A DNA stretch of 41,167 bases from Thermoleophilaceae bacterium (GCA_016929195.1 JAFGJG010000162.1:1-41167); one strand, 5' to 3'; positions 8,513 to 15,884 are shown, numbered from the stretch's first letter. Notes: a model not told the origin generated them from the letters alone. A program made the numbers and translations.

Positions 8513-8518
8513 TAGTCT
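8513..8518 (+). promoter_or_regulatory. -10 box TAGTCT upstream of the DUF3089 gene
   Basis: TAGTCT ends 9 nt before GTG 8528 in the short gap after the CAP gene. The hexamer is identical to the one before the CPBP gene. No Shine-Dalgarno is seen. Confidence 0.4.
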
Positions 8519-8527
8519 GCCGCGCCG

Positions 8528-9646
8528 GTGAGCCGCTCCTCCCGCCTCCTGCTGGTCGTTCTCGCCGGGCTGGTGGCGGCGGTCCTCGCCGCGCCCGGCG
8601 GCGCCACCGCGAAGGTCGTCTGGCTCTGCAAGCCGGGCCTGAAGAGCAATCCCTGCGACCCGGGCCTCGGCACCACGTACTTCTCGCCGACCTCCAAGAG
8701 GCTGCGCGTCGGAAAGCCGAGGGCGGACAGGCCGCCGAAGGTCGATTGCTTCTACGTCTACCCGACGGTCAGCGATCAGAAGACGACGCTCGCGAACAAG
8801 CGCATCGACCCCGAGCTGCGCTCGATCGCGCTCTACCAGACGGCGCGCTACTCCCAGCACTGCCGCGTCTTCGCGCCGGTGTACCGGCAGGTGACGCTCG
8901 CCGGGCTGCTGGGCGGCGCGGAGGGCGGCGGCGAGCTCGACAGGAACGTCCCGTACAACGACGTGCGCGAGGCCTGGCGCACCTACCTGCGCAAGTACAA
9001 CAAGGGCCGCGGGGTCGTGCTCGTGAGCCACTTGCAGGGGACCTTCGTGCTGCGCCGGCTCGTGGCCGAGGAGATCGACAGGAAGCCGAAGGCCCGGCGC
9101 AGGCTGGTCTCGGCGATCCTGCTCGGCGGCAACGTCACCGTGAAGAAGGGCAGGGACCGCGGCGGGGACTTCAAGAAGGTGCGCGCCTGCCGCGCGAAGC
9201 GCCAGACCGGCTGCGTGATCGCCTTCTCGACCTTCAACGCCACGCCTCCGGAGGACGCGGTGTTCGGGCGCACCGGCGAGAAGGGGCTAGAGGTGCTCTG
9301 CACGAACCCGGCCGCGCTCGGCGGCGGCTCGGCGCCGATCACCCCGATCAGTCCGAGCGCCCCCTTCGCCCCCGGCACGACGATCGCGGCCGCGATCGGC
9401 ATCAGCGGTGTGGAGCTGCCGACCGCGAAGACGCCGTGGGTCGAGATCCCGAACGCCTACACGGCGCGCTGCTCGCCCGCCGGCGGCGCCGACGTGCTCC
9501 ACATCGCCGCGCGCAGGGGCGCGCCGGTGTACAGGCCGTCGCCGGACCCCACATGGGGCCTCCATCTGGTGGACGCCAACATCGCGCTCGGCAATCTGGT
9601 CTCGCTCGTCAAGACGCAGATCGCCGCGTACGAGTCGCGCCGCTAG
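8528..9646 (+). CDS. Secreted DUF3089-family alpha/beta-hydrolase-like protein, nucleophile Ser missing
   Basis: 372 residues with an N-terminal signal peptide (about 1-29). VDCFYVYPTVS near residue 75, YRQVTL and the NVPYNDVREAWRTYL helix are characteristic of DUF3089. The nucleophile elbow, normally GHSQG, reads SHLQG: residue 169 is Leu encoded by TTG (9032-9034), one base from TCG (Ser), and the preceding Gly is Ser. TTG is a rare Leu codon here. The reading frame is otherwise intact, including DVLHIA and WGLHLVDANIALG near the C-terminus. Either a catalytically dead paralogue or a point change. Its stop shares CTAG with the convergent padR stop. Confidence 0.85.
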   Translation: MSRSSRLLLVVLAGLVAAVLAAPGGATAKVVWLCKPGLKSNPCDPGLGTTYFSPTSKRLRVGKPRADRPPKVDCFYVYPTVSDQKTTLANKRIDPELRSIALYQTARYSQHCRVFAPVYRQVTLAGLLGGAEGGGELDRNVPYNDVREAWRTYLRKYNKGRGVVLVSHLQGTFVLRRLVAEEIDRKPKARRRLVSAILLGGNVTVKKGRDRGGDFKKVRACRAKRQTGCVIAFSTFNATPPEDAVFGRTGEKGLEVLCTNPAALGGGSAPITPISPSAPFAPGTTIAAAIGISGVELPTAKTPWVEIPNAYTARCSPAGGADVLHIAARRGAPVYRPSPDPTWGLHLVDANIALGNLVSLVKTQIAAYESRR

Positions 9647-10263
9647 TAGCCGCGAAGGCGGCCGCGGATGCGCGCGAGGGCTCGCCGCTCCTTGGCCGCG
9701 GACGGTGAGGTGTCGTCCCAGCGCTCCACCTCGGCGAGCGCGCCGTCGGCCCAGGCCCGCGTGAACAGCGCCCACCCGTAGAGGTAGTCGAACGTGAGCG
9801 CGCGCAGGTGCACCTCCTCCTGCTCTGGGTGGCGCCGCTCGAGGTACTCGTGGCCCAGCGGCGTGCCGACCGCGAGCATCGAGTCGGCCTGCTCGCGGGC
9901 CGCGGTGATCGCCCGCCTCAGCTCCGCGGGCGAGCCCTCGCGGCCGAGGAACACGCGCAGCAGCGGGCCGTGCTCGAGGGAGACGGGCTCGGCGGGCGTG
10001 CCGAGCCACCCGCGCAGCTCGCGCCTGCCCGCGGCGGTGATCGAATAGACCGTGCGCGGCCTGCGGCCGGTCCGTCCGCGCGTGGCCCGCGCGAGGCCCG
10101 CGTCCGCGAGCCGCTTGGCCTCGCTGTAAATGCGCGCCTCGGCCCGCGGCCAGAAGAAGCGCAGGTTGCGGCGCATGGCCTTGGTCAGCTCGTAGGTGGA
10201 GGCGTCGCCCCAGGCGAGCTGGCCGAGGATCGCATAGGAGGTGGTGGTGAGCTTATACTCCAA
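9643..10263 (-). CDS. PadR-family transcriptional regulator
   Basis: 206 residues. The N-terminal winged helix shows SYAILGQLAWGDASTYEL, FWPRAEARIYSEAKRLADAGL and RTVYSITAAGRREL, the standard PadR signature; the C-terminal half is the Vir_act_alpha_C-type dimerisation helix bundle. The start is TTG 10263, which places the first helix at the usual distance. The TTG lies inside a palindrome shared with the divergent SnoaL-like gene, which suggests autoregulation and control of that gene. PadR repressors typically respond to small aromatic or drug-like ligands; the ligand here is unknown. Confidence 0.9.
   Translation of the reverse strand: MEYKLTTTSYAILGQLAWGDASTYELTKAMRRNLRFFWPRAEARIYSEAKRLADAGLARATRGRTGRRPRTVYSITAAGRRELRGWLGTPAEPVSLEHGPLLRVFLGREGSPAELRRAITAAREQADSMLAVGTPLGHEYLERRHPEQEEVHLRALTFDYLYGWALFTRAWADGALAEVERWDDTSPSAAKERRALARIRGRLRGY
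10254..10259 (+). promoter_or_regulatory. -10 box TATACT for the SnoaL-like gene
   Basis: TATACT is close to the sigma-70 consensus and lies in the left arm of the palindrome. A transcript starting about 7 nt downstream would carry a leader of about 27 nt with the Shine-Dalgarno GGAGGGG before ATG 10294. On the opposite strand the mirror-image AATACT (10274-10269) ends 5 nt before the padR TTG. Confidence 0.55.
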
Positions 10264-10273
10264 ACGAGAGTAT
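10255..10273. promoter_or_regulatory. Palindromic operator candidate for PadR
   Basis: ATACTC (10255-10260), 7-nt spacer, GAGTAT (10268-10273): a perfect 6-bp inverted repeat. It covers the padR start codon and overlaps the -10 box of the divergent SnoaL gene. The size and position fit a dimeric winged-helix repressor; direct binding is inferred. Confidence 0.6.
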
Positions 10274-10293
10274 TCATCCTACCTGGAGGGGAG

Positions 10294-10707
10294 ATGGAGA
10301 ACGCGAACGCCACGCGCCTGGCCCAGGCGATCGAGGACTGGAACCGCGGCGACCTCGCCGCCTACCTCACGCTCTACGACGACGACGTGCGGCTGCACGG
10401 CTACTCGCCGGAGCCGATGGACAAGACGGCGGTCACCGGGTTCTACGAGCAGCACTTCCGGGCGTTCCCGGAGGGGAGGATCGAGCTGCTCCACACGTTC
10501 TGCGACGGGGACGACCTCGTCGCCCGCTTCGTGATGCGCGGCCGCCACGAGGGCGAGTTCCTGGGCGTGCCCGCCACCGGCCGCGACATCGCCCTCGACG
10601 GCATCACGATCATGCGCTTCCGCGACGGCCGCGTGGTGGAGCGCTGGTCGCAGGCGGACATGCTTGGCCTGCTCGTCCAGTTCGGGGCGGTGCCGGCACC
10701 GGCCTGA
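10294..10707 (+). CDS. SnoaL-like (NTF2-fold) polyketide-cyclase/ester-cyclase family protein
   Basis: 137 residues. AQAIEDWNRGDLAAYLTLYDDDVRLHGY, the helix VTGFYEQHFRAFPEGRIELLHTFCDGDDLVARFVMRG and GRVVERWSQADMLGLLVQFG are typical of the SnoaL-like branch of the NTF2 fold. A strong Shine-Dalgarno (GGAGGGG) precedes ATG 10294. It is divergent from padR and shares its operator, so it is the probable target of that repressor. The fold binds small hydrophobic molecules; the substrate is unknown. Confidence 0.88.
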   Translation: MENANATRLAQAIEDWNRGDLAAYLTLYDDDVRLHGYSPEPMDKTAVTGFYEQHFRAFPEGRIELLHTFCDGDDLVARFVMRGRHEGEFLGVPATGRDIALDGITIMRFRDGRVVERWSQADMLGLLVQFGAVPAPA

Positions 10708-10758
10708 CCGTTTCGTTGCACAGGCGTGGACGCGGTCCGCCCCGGGTACAACCAGGCT

Positions 10759-10793
10759 GCCGCCGGCGGTTCCGCCCCCACGACGCCGGCGGC
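10759..10793 (+). terminator. Bidirectional terminator between convergent genes
   Basis: GCCGCCGGCG (10759-10768) pairs perfectly with CGCCGGCGGC (10784-10793) around a 15-nt loop. On the plus strand it is followed by the pyrimidine-rich CTTCTTCGTTCT. It lies between the SnoaL gene (ends 10707) and the ATP-grasp gene (ends 10805, minus strand). Confidence 0.65.
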
Positions 10794-10804
10794 CTTCTTC
10801 GTTC

Positions 10805-12001
10805 TCAGTCGTGCAGCGCGGCCAGCGCGGCCGACTGATCGGCGGTCATGCCCTCGATCGGCTCACCGTCCCAGGAGACGTCCTCGTACATAGCCACCTG
10901 GAGCTTCTGGTGCTCGCGCAGGCTCAGGCGCTCGTGGTGGCAGAACGCGAGGAACGAGTAGAGGCTCGGCAGCTCGTCGTGCCAGCCGCGGTCCGCCCCG
11001 GGGATGTGGAGCAGGTCGTGGATCGTGCCGGGCACCTCGCGCAGGCCGTCCGAGAACATCGTCCCGATCACGGCCAGGTCGAGCTGGGTGATCCGGCCCG
11101 GCGGGACCATGAGGAGCTCCCGGTCCGGATCGAGCAGCGCGCCGGCCAGCTCGTCGGCCTCCATCAGCAGGACGCCGTCGGTGGTGCGCGGGTTGCACTC
11201 GATGATCACGAGGCCGTCCCCCGAGTCGACGAAGTCGAGCGACATCTGGCCCGTGTAGCCGAGCGCCTCACCCAGCCGCGTCACGACCGCGAGCGACTCG
11301 TCGCCGGCGATCGACTCGAACTGCACGGCGGTGCTGTGGTGGTACTGGCGCGGCCCCCGGTAGGTGCAGTGTCCCGTGACGCGGCCGCCGTGGAGGGTGC
11401 TGTAGGTGCAGACCATCGGCCCGTCCACGAACTCCTGTACGAGCCAGGGCGCGTCGGGGGTGGGGTGCACGTCCGCCGGGCTGACGGCGCCGGCGAGCGG
11501 CCCGGTGTTCGTGAGCAGCGTGACGCCGCCGCGCGAGAACACGCCGCGGCCGAAGTAGCGCGGCCAGCGCGCCAGCGCTTCGCTCATCTCGTCGTCGCTG
11601 CGGACGGTCACGCCCTCGGGGGCGCGGATCCCGAGGTCCTCGACGAGGCGCTCGAAGGAGTGCTTGTCGTGCACGCGGGCGAGCGTTCCGAAGGGCGGCG
11701 TGTAGAGGCGCGCGACCTGCTCGAGCTGCTCGCGGTGGGTGGAGAGGTAGAACGCCTCCTCCCAGGTCGGGACGATCACGTCGACGTCGTGCTCGTCGCA
11801 GAACGCGGCGACCTGATCCACGAACCGCCCGGTCTCGGCCCGCGGCGAGGCGGTGACGACATGGGCGCTTACGTAGCGGGAGTGATTCCCGGGCGCCGCG
11901 GCGTAGGTGTCCGAGGAGAACACCTCGTGGCCCGCCTCGCGGAGCCGCCGCATGACGGCGAGGGCGAACGGCATGCGGGCGCTCGTGACCAGGACCCTCA
12001 C
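10805..12001 (-). CDS. ATP-grasp enzyme (carbamoyl-phosphate-synthase-like ligase)
   Basis: 398 residues from GTG 12001. The N-terminal RVLVTSARMPFALAVMRRL with an HEVFSSDTYAAAPG loop is a pre-ATP-grasp Rossmann-like domain. VIVPTWEEAFYLS, DKHSFERLVEDLGI and the C-terminal FVDSGDGLVIIECNPRTTDG (metal-binding Glu/Asn) mark the ATP-grasp core. It should ligate a carboxylate to an amine or thiol via an acyl-phosphate; the substrate is not identifiable. The gene lies 17 nt behind a phosphodiester-glycosidase-family gene, so the two are probably functionally linked. A TACGTT box 6 nt before the GTG supports this start. Confidence 0.85.
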   Translation of the reverse strand: MRVLVTSARMPFALAVMRRLREAGHEVFSSDTYAAAPGNHSRYVSAHVVTASPRAETGRFVDQVAAFCDEHDVDVIVPTWEEAFYLSTHREQLEQVARLYTPPFGTLARVHDKHSFERLVEDLGIRAPEGVTVRSDDEMSEALARWPRYFGRGVFSRGGVTLLTNTGPLAGAVSPADVHPTPDAPWLVQEFVDGPMVCTYSTLHGGRVTGHCTYRGPRQYHHSTAVQFESIAGDESLAVVTRLGEALGYTGQMSLDFVDSGDGLVIIECNPRTTDGVLLMEADELAGALLDPDRELLMVPPGRITQLDLAVIGTMFSDGLREVPGTIHDLLHIPGADRGWHDELPSLYSFLAFCHHERLSLREHQKLQVAMYEDVSWDGEPIEGMTADQSAALAALHD

Positions 12002-12007
12002 GGGCGG

Positions 12008-12013
12008 AACGTA
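12008..12013 (-). promoter_or_regulatory. -10 box TACGTT upstream of the ATP-grasp gene
   Basis: On the minus strand TACGTT ends 6 nt before GTG 12001, inside the 17-nt gap after the preceding gene. It fits a leaderless internal promoter. Confidence 0.4.
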
Positions 12014-12018
12014 TCGCG

Positions 12019-12756
12019 TCAGGCCGGCTCGAACAGGAGCGCGGTCACCACGGGGCGCGACTCCGGCGCCGGCTGGTCGACGCTCGAGTAGGGGCGGTTC
12101 AGCAGGTGGCCGTGATGAACGAGCGTTGCGGAGCCGCCGCCGTCGAGGTTGATGGCCTCGCCGGCGCCGAAGGTGATCAGGAGCCGCGCGAGCTCGGCCA
12201 GGTCGAGGCCGGCGTCCACGCCGGTCCGGCGGCCGTCGCAGCAGACCGCGAGGATCTCGGTCTCGCTGAGGCCGAGCGCGCAGCGCGGGTGGCGCTCGGC
12301 GGTGATGTCGGAGTCGAACTGGGCGGCGCCGGCGGAGAAGCCCTCCCGGTCCTCGCCGTCGGCGACGGACCTGCCGCCGCTCACGAGCATCGGCCCGGCC
12401 GTGACGAGATCGCCGCGCGGGGCGTCGGACAGCTCGCCGCGCCGCGCCAGCCGCACGTCGCCGTCCACGTGGATCGCGGAGCGCAGCGGAGCCCACCGCG
12501 ATTCGACCGGCTCGGACGCGACGGGCTCGCCGCCGACCCAGACATCGCCGAGCGGGCGGTACGGGTCGCGCACGAAGAAGCCGGCCACGAGCGCCTCGGG
12601 ATGGCCGTGCTCGGCGCACCACACGTCGAGCCGCTGCGGCTCCGGAAAGGAGACGACGCGGACCCGCGTCGCCGCGCGCGGATGCCGGACTAGATAGACG
12701 GTGGTCTCCAGCCCATCCCGCAGCCGAGCGCGGGTGAGTTCGTATTCACCGGCCAG
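12019..12756 (-). CDS. Phosphodiester glycosidase (NAGPA-domain) protein; start codon non-canonical
   Basis: The frame shows FSAGAAQFDSDI, AVCCDGRRTG and the diagnostic INLDGGGSATLV of the phosphodiester glycosidase (NAGPA/COG4632) family. The first ATG/GTG/TTG in frame is GTG 12624, which would give 201 residues but cut away a credible N-terminal strand region: reading on upstream gives EYELTRARLRDGLETTVYL and then TRVRVVSFPEPQRLDVWC, without a stop. I therefore set the start tentatively at CTG 12756 (245 residues), three bases after the discriminator base of the adjoining tRNA gene. Enzymes of the family remove sugar-phosphate caps; the substrate here is unknown. Probably paired with the downstream ATP-grasp gene. 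Confidence 0.75.
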   Translation of the reverse strand: MAGEYELTRARLRDGLETTVYLVRHPRAATRVRVVSFPEPQRLDVWCAEHGHPEALVAGFFVRDPYRPLGDVWVGGEPVASEPVESRWAPLRSAIHVDGDVRLARRGELSDAPRGDLVTAGPMLVSGGRSVADGEDREGFSAGAAQFDSDITAERHPRCALGLSETEILAVCCDGRRTGVDAGLDLAELARLLITFGAGEAINLDGGGSATLVHHGHLLNRPYSSVDQPAPESRPVVTALLFEPA

Positions 12757-12758
12757 AG

Positions 12759-12832
<74 letters not shown>

Positions 12833-12842
12833 AGCGCCGGGG

Positions 12843-12848
12843 ACGATA
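12843..12848 (-). promoter_or_regulatory. -10 box TATCGT for the tRNA-Arg gene
   Basis: On the minus strand TATCGT ends 10 nt before the first base of the tRNA, in the 30-nt gap after the lipoprotein gene. Position and consensus fit a tRNA promoter. No clear -35. Confidence 0.4.
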
Positions 12849-12862
12849 GACGCGTCCTGCGA

Positions 12863-13423
12863 TCAGCGCACGGGCTTGCCCGACGGCTTGACGACCAGCC
12901 AGAGCCCGCCGAACTCGTCGACGTTCTGGCAGAGGATGGTCCCGGGCGAGTCCTGGACGTAGTAGTAGAGGGGGTGCCCCGCGTAGGTGACCTGACGCGC
13001 TCCGTTGCGGCGCCTCGTCGTGCCGAGCTTCGATCGGGTCACGCCGCGCCCGGCGCGCGGCCGGTCCTTCGTCAGCACCGGCGGCCAGGCTTCGGCGCAA
13101 GCGCCGTAGCACTCGCTCATGCCGCGCCGCTCCTTGTCGAAGAGGTAGAACGCCTCGCCCTTGGCGTCGGCCAGGACGCGGCCGAACTGCGAGTCGACGA
13201 CCTTGACCAGGCGCCCGGTGCGCTTCTTGGCGGCGGCGGGGGCCGCGGGCGTCGTCGTTGCCGCCTCTGCCATGTCCGGCGGCGCATCGGAGGACGAGTC
13301 GTCGCTCGATCCGCACCCGGCGGCGAGGGCCACGGCGGCTCCCGCCACCGCCCACACGGCGCGCATCAGCGGTGCTCTGGGTTGGGGAAGTCCAACGGCC
13401 TGCTTCTGGATCAGTTCCGTCAC
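12863..13423 (-). CDS. Secreted-repeat lipoprotein (COG4315 / Lipoprotein_15 type)
   Basis: 186 residues from GTG 13423, which has a Shine-Dalgarno (AAAGGGAG) just upstream; ATG 13366 is an alternative directly before the hydrophobic core. The lipobox LAAGC is followed by a Ser/Asp/Pro-rich tether. Two copies of the secreted repeat follow: one with GRVLADAKGEAFYLFDKERRG and CYGACAEAWPP, the second with TYAGHPLYYYVQD and WLVV. Known members are surface lipoproteins of unknown function. Anchored outside the membrane. Confidence 0.88.
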   Translation of the reverse strand: MTELIQKQAVGLPQPRAPLMRAVWAVAGAAVALAAGCGSSDDSSSDAPPDMAEAATTTPAAPAAAKKRTGRLVKVVDSQFGRVLADAKGEAFYLFDKERRGMSECYGACAEAWPPVLTKDRPRAGRGVTRSKLGTTRRRNGARQVTYAGHPLYYYVQDSPGTILCQNVDEFGGLWLVVKPSGKPVR

Positions 13424-13524
13424 GGGCTCCCTTTCGTTCAGACGAGGGTCAGTGCCTCGGGGGCGGGATTCGTTACACGAGCTCGAGCGTACGAGGGAGC
13501 GATCCCGCCTGCCGGGCGCTTCGC

Positions 13525-13728
13525 TCAGCGCGAGCGAGCCCAGCGGCGCGCGAGCAGGACCGCGATAACGACCAGCAGGGCCACCGGGAGCAGCGCCGCC
13601 ACCCAGCCGCTCACCGTCTGCCCGGTGTCGCAATGCGGGTAGCAGTCGAAGCCCGCGCTGTCGATCCAGTGCTTCGCGGCCACGACCTCGATCGCCACCG
13701 CAACCGCCACGAGCCCCAGGACCTTCAT
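13525..13728 (-). CDS. Small membrane protein with two hydrophobic segments
   Basis: 67 residues. One hydrophobic segment at 3-18, then a short loop with two cysteines (FDCYPHCDTG) that could form a disulfide outside the membrane, then a second hydrophobic segment (about 42-60) and a basic RRWARSR tail. No family recognised. GGAG lies just before the ATG. It sits between an SGNH hydrolase and the lipoprotein gene on the same strand. Confidence 0.65.
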   Translation of the reverse strand: MKVLGLVAVAVAIEVVAAKHWIDSAGFDCYPHCDTGQTVSGWVAALLPVALLVVIAVLLARRWARSR

Positions 13729-13764
13729 CTACTCCGACTACCCCGACCGGTCGCCGGGGTTGCG

Positions 13765-14652
13765 CTAGCGCCGGCGGGGCAGCTCGCCGGCGACCAGCCG
13801 CGCGATCAGCGCGTAGCCGTCCGTGCGGGCGTGGATGTCCTGCAACGCGCAGAAGTAGCTGAGCTCGCACACGCGGGCCACGGCGACGGGCACGGTCCCG
13901 TACGGCATGAGCGTCGTCGTCTGCTCCAGGGGCGTGTACGCGCCCGACGCCGCGGTCACGTCCACGAAGCGGCCGCGTGCGGTCGAGTACGCCGACTTGA
14001 GGGCCGGGTTGATGAGCGACCTGAACGCGACCACCGACAGGGACGCGAGGTTGCGGGAGCTGGCGTCGCCCTTGACCCAGAGCCCGAGGATCACGTCGGG
14101 ATACGTCGTGCCGACGATCGTGACGCGCCGGCCCGCCGCGCGCCGCAGCCGCTTGGCGATCAGCGTGACGTTCTTCTTGACGGTCCTCACCGCCGTGGCG
14201 ACGCAGGCCACGGGGTCCGGGGTGCTCACGCACCGCGTCACGTCGTTGCCCCCGATCGACACCGTTACGAGCGCCGTCCGGCCGCGGTTGGCGCGGAGGA
14301 AGCGCGTGGCGGCCGCCAGCTGGGTGTGCCCCGGGTAGTCCCTGCCGTCCGGGCCGAGCGCCTCCGGCCGGCAGCCCTTCGTGGAGATGAGCGAGGTCGT
14401 CGTCGCGCCGCCGCAGCCGAAGTTCACGAGCCGGAGCCGGTGCCCGCGGCGTGCCGCGTAGCGCGGCACCTGGTACGCGAAGCCGTTGCGCGTGTTGCCG
14501 CTCTCGCTCGGGACGACGCCGGGCTGGTAGCCAGAGGCATAGGAGTCGCCGAGGGAGACGTACAGCTTCGCCGGTGCGGCCGCCGCCCCGCCCGGCGCGA
14601 GGCAGAGCACGGCGACGGAGACGACGAGGCCGATGATTGCTCGTGCACTCAT
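13765..14652 (-). CDS. Secreted SGNH/GDSL hydrolase (lipase/esterase)
   Basis: 295 residues from ATG 14652. Signal peptide about 1-24. Block I YVSLGDSYASG holds the catalytic Ser, block II NFGCGGATT the oxyanion Gly, block III SIGGND the oxyanion Asn, and block V DIHARTDG the Asp/His pair. Cysteine spacing resembles the disulfide-rich Streptomyces GDSL lipases. It should hydrolyse lipid or ester substrates outside the cell. The ATG is supported by a TATAGT box 7 nt upstream that overlaps the stop codon of the preceding gene. Confidence 0.92.
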   Translation of the reverse strand: MSARAIIGLVVSVAVLCLAPGGAAAAPAKLYVSLGDSYASGYQPGVVPSESGNTRNGFAYQVPRYAARRGHRLRLVNFGCGGATTTSLISTKGCRPEALGPDGRDYPGHTQLAAATRFLRANRGRTALVTVSIGGNDVTRCVSTPDPVACVATAVRTVKKNVTLIAKRLRRAAGRRVTIVGTTYPDVILGLWVKGDASSRNLASLSVVAFRSLINPALKSAYSTARGRFVDVTAASGAYTPLEQTTTLMPYGTVPVAVARVCELSYFCALQDIHARTDGYALIARLVAGELPRRR

Positions 14653-14659
14653 CGAGCGG

Positions 14660-14665
14660 ACTATA
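14660..14665 (-). promoter_or_regulatory. -10 box TATAGT for the SGNH hydrolase, containing a stop codon
   Basis: On the minus strand TATAGT ends 7 nt before ATG 14652. Its internal TAG is the stop of the upstream SnoaL-like frame. No Shine-Dalgarno lies in the gap, so a leaderless mRNA is likely. Confidence 0.6.
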
Positions 14666-15044
14666 GGCCCGCGGCCCTGAGCGCCTCGTCCAGCTCCTGG
14701 TAGAGCACGATCCGCTCGACGGCGCCGTCGCGGAACTCCCACAGGTTCGTCGTCTGCGCCTTCACCTCGATCCCGTCGCGGCCGCGGAATCGGATCGTCA
14801 TGGGCATGACCACGCGGTCGCCCGCGTCGACGAATTCGCGCGGCTCGAACCGGACCGACTCGAAGGTGGAGTTCAGCTCCTCGAGGAAGCCGCGGACCTG
14901 CTCCCGCGGGTAGACGCCCCGGTAGGGGCCGAGGGCGCGGGAGAAGTCCAGCTCGAGGGTGCCGGTCCCGAGCCGCAGCGCCGCGTCGAAGTCCTCGCGG
15001 TTGTAGGCATCGACGAAGGCGCGGGCGGTGGCGACGTTGTCTAG
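14661..15044 (-). CDS. SnoaL-like (NTF2-fold) protein without a canonical start codon
   Basis: An open frame of about 127 codons translates to DNVATARAFVDAYNREDFDAAL and so on, ending with TTNLWEFRDGAVERIVLY and a short tail, typical of the SnoaL-like NTF2 fold. No in-frame ATG, GTG or TTG lies upstream of this N-terminus; the expected start position is CTA (15044-15042), preceded at 6 nt by a perfect Shine-Dalgarno GGAGGA. A CTG at 15062 is the only near-cognate codon close by. The frame overlaps the VOC stop codon, so a -1 slip at the end of the VOC gene would also fuse the two proteins. Could be a gene that has lost its start codon. Confidence 0.65.
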   Translation of the reverse strand, partial: LDNVATARAFVDAYNREDFDAALRLGTGTLELDFSRALGPYRGVYPREQVRGFLEELNSTFESVRFEPREFVDAGDRVVMPMTIRFRGRDGIEVKAQTTNLWEFRDGAVERIVLYQELDEALRAAGL

Positions 15045-15454
15045 GCGGGATCCTCCGGCCAGTGGAACACCTCGATGCGGAACCCGTCGGGGTCGAAGAA
15101 GAACAGCGCCCAGTAGCCGGGCTCGTCGCTGTCCTCCTCGGGCGGGAAGTGGACCTGCACGCCGAGCTCCCTGCAGCGCTCGTACGTCTCGTCGACCTCG
15201 GCGCGGCTGTCCACCGACAACGCCAGGTGCTCGAGGCCCACGTCGTAGTAGCGGTGCTCGCCGCCGTCGGCCCGCCGCAGGCCCAGCGCCGCGCTTCCCA
15301 CGGTCAGGTAGACGACCTCCTCGGTCTTGCGGTAGGTCGGGTAGCGCCGGAACTCGGCGGCGCCGAGCGGCCCCAGCACGCTCAGGTAGAAAGCGCGCGA
15401 CCGCTCGACGTCGGCCACCGCCAGGTCCACGTGGTGGATCCGGTCGATCGGCAC
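15041..15454 (-). CDS. VOC-superfamily (glyoxalase-like) protein
   Basis: 137 residues from GTG 15454. It has the beta-alpha-beta-beta-beta motif of the vicinal oxygen chelate fold: IHHVDLAVADVERSRAFYLSVLGPLG, GLEHLALSVDSRAEVDETYERC, and ALFFFDPDGFRIEVFHWP. Candidate metal ligands are His8, the His of LEHLAL and the Glu of RIEVFH. It lies 4 nt behind a SnoaL-like gene and overlaps a second one, a three-gene group of small ligand-binding folds. Substrate unknown. Confidence 0.88.
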   Translation of the reverse strand: MPIDRIHHVDLAVADVERSRAFYLSVLGPLGAAEFRRYPTYRKTEEVVYLTVGSAALGLRRADGGEHRYYDVGLEHLALSVDSRAEVDETYERCRELGVQVHFPPEEDSDEPGYWALFFFDPDGFRIEVFHWPEDPA

Positions 15455-15458
15455 TGCG

Positions 15459-15884
15459 CTACGAGGCGGCCGCCTCCTGCGGGATAGCGCCGATCTGCTG
15501 CATCAGGCTCAGGTTGTCCGTCGTGCCCCAGTGCTCGGCCACGCGGCCGTCCTGGACCCGCACGATGTCGATCATCTCGAGCTCGACGCGGTTGCCGCTC
15601 GCCGGGACGCCCATCAGGTCGCCGGTCTGCGTGCCATGCATCGTCGCGCGCACGACGACGCGGTCGCCGCTCTCGATCACGTCGTCCATCGAGACCTGCA
15701 GGTCGGGGAACGCCTCGCGGAACGTCGTCACGAAGAAGCGGACGCCCTCGATTCCGTCCGGCGTGCCCGGCGGGCCCTCCTCGTGGTCCACGAAGTCGGC
15801 CGTGAGGATCTCGTCGAGCGCGCCGAGATCGCCACCGACCATCACGTCCTCGTAGAAGCGGCGGGCCAGATCCGCGTGGGACAT
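15459..15884 (-). CDS. SnoaL-like ester-cyclase-family protein
   Basis: 141 residues. ARRFYEDVMVGGDLGALDEILTADFVDHEE and TTFREAFPDLQVSMDDVIESGDRVVVRATMHGTQTGDLMGVPASG are classic SnoaL-like/ester cyclase signatures, with DGRVAEHWGTTDN at the end. ATG 15884 has a perfect Shine-Dalgarno (AGGAGGA). First gene of the SnoaL-VOC-SnoaL cluster. Proteins of this group often act on or bind polyketide-like or hydrophobic ligands; the function here is unknown. Confidence 0.9.
   Translation of the reverse strand: MSHADLARRFYEDVMVGGDLGALDEILTADFVDHEEGPPGTPDGIEGVRFFVTTFREAFPDLQVSMDDVIESGDRVVVRATMHGTQTGDLMGVPASGNRVELEMIDIVRVQDGRVAEHWGTTDNLSLMQQIGAIPQEAAAS

Noticed and set aside
13463-13508. Inverted repeat GCGGGAT/ATCCCGC between the small membrane gene and the lipoprotein gene
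   Set aside because: Arms of only 7 bp with a 32-nt loop and no U-tract; too weak to call a terminator or operator.
12863-14233. 456-codon open frame on the minus strand
   Set aside because: Only the last 186 codons are the lipoprotein; the upstream part is an out-of-frame shadow of the SGNH hydrolase gene.
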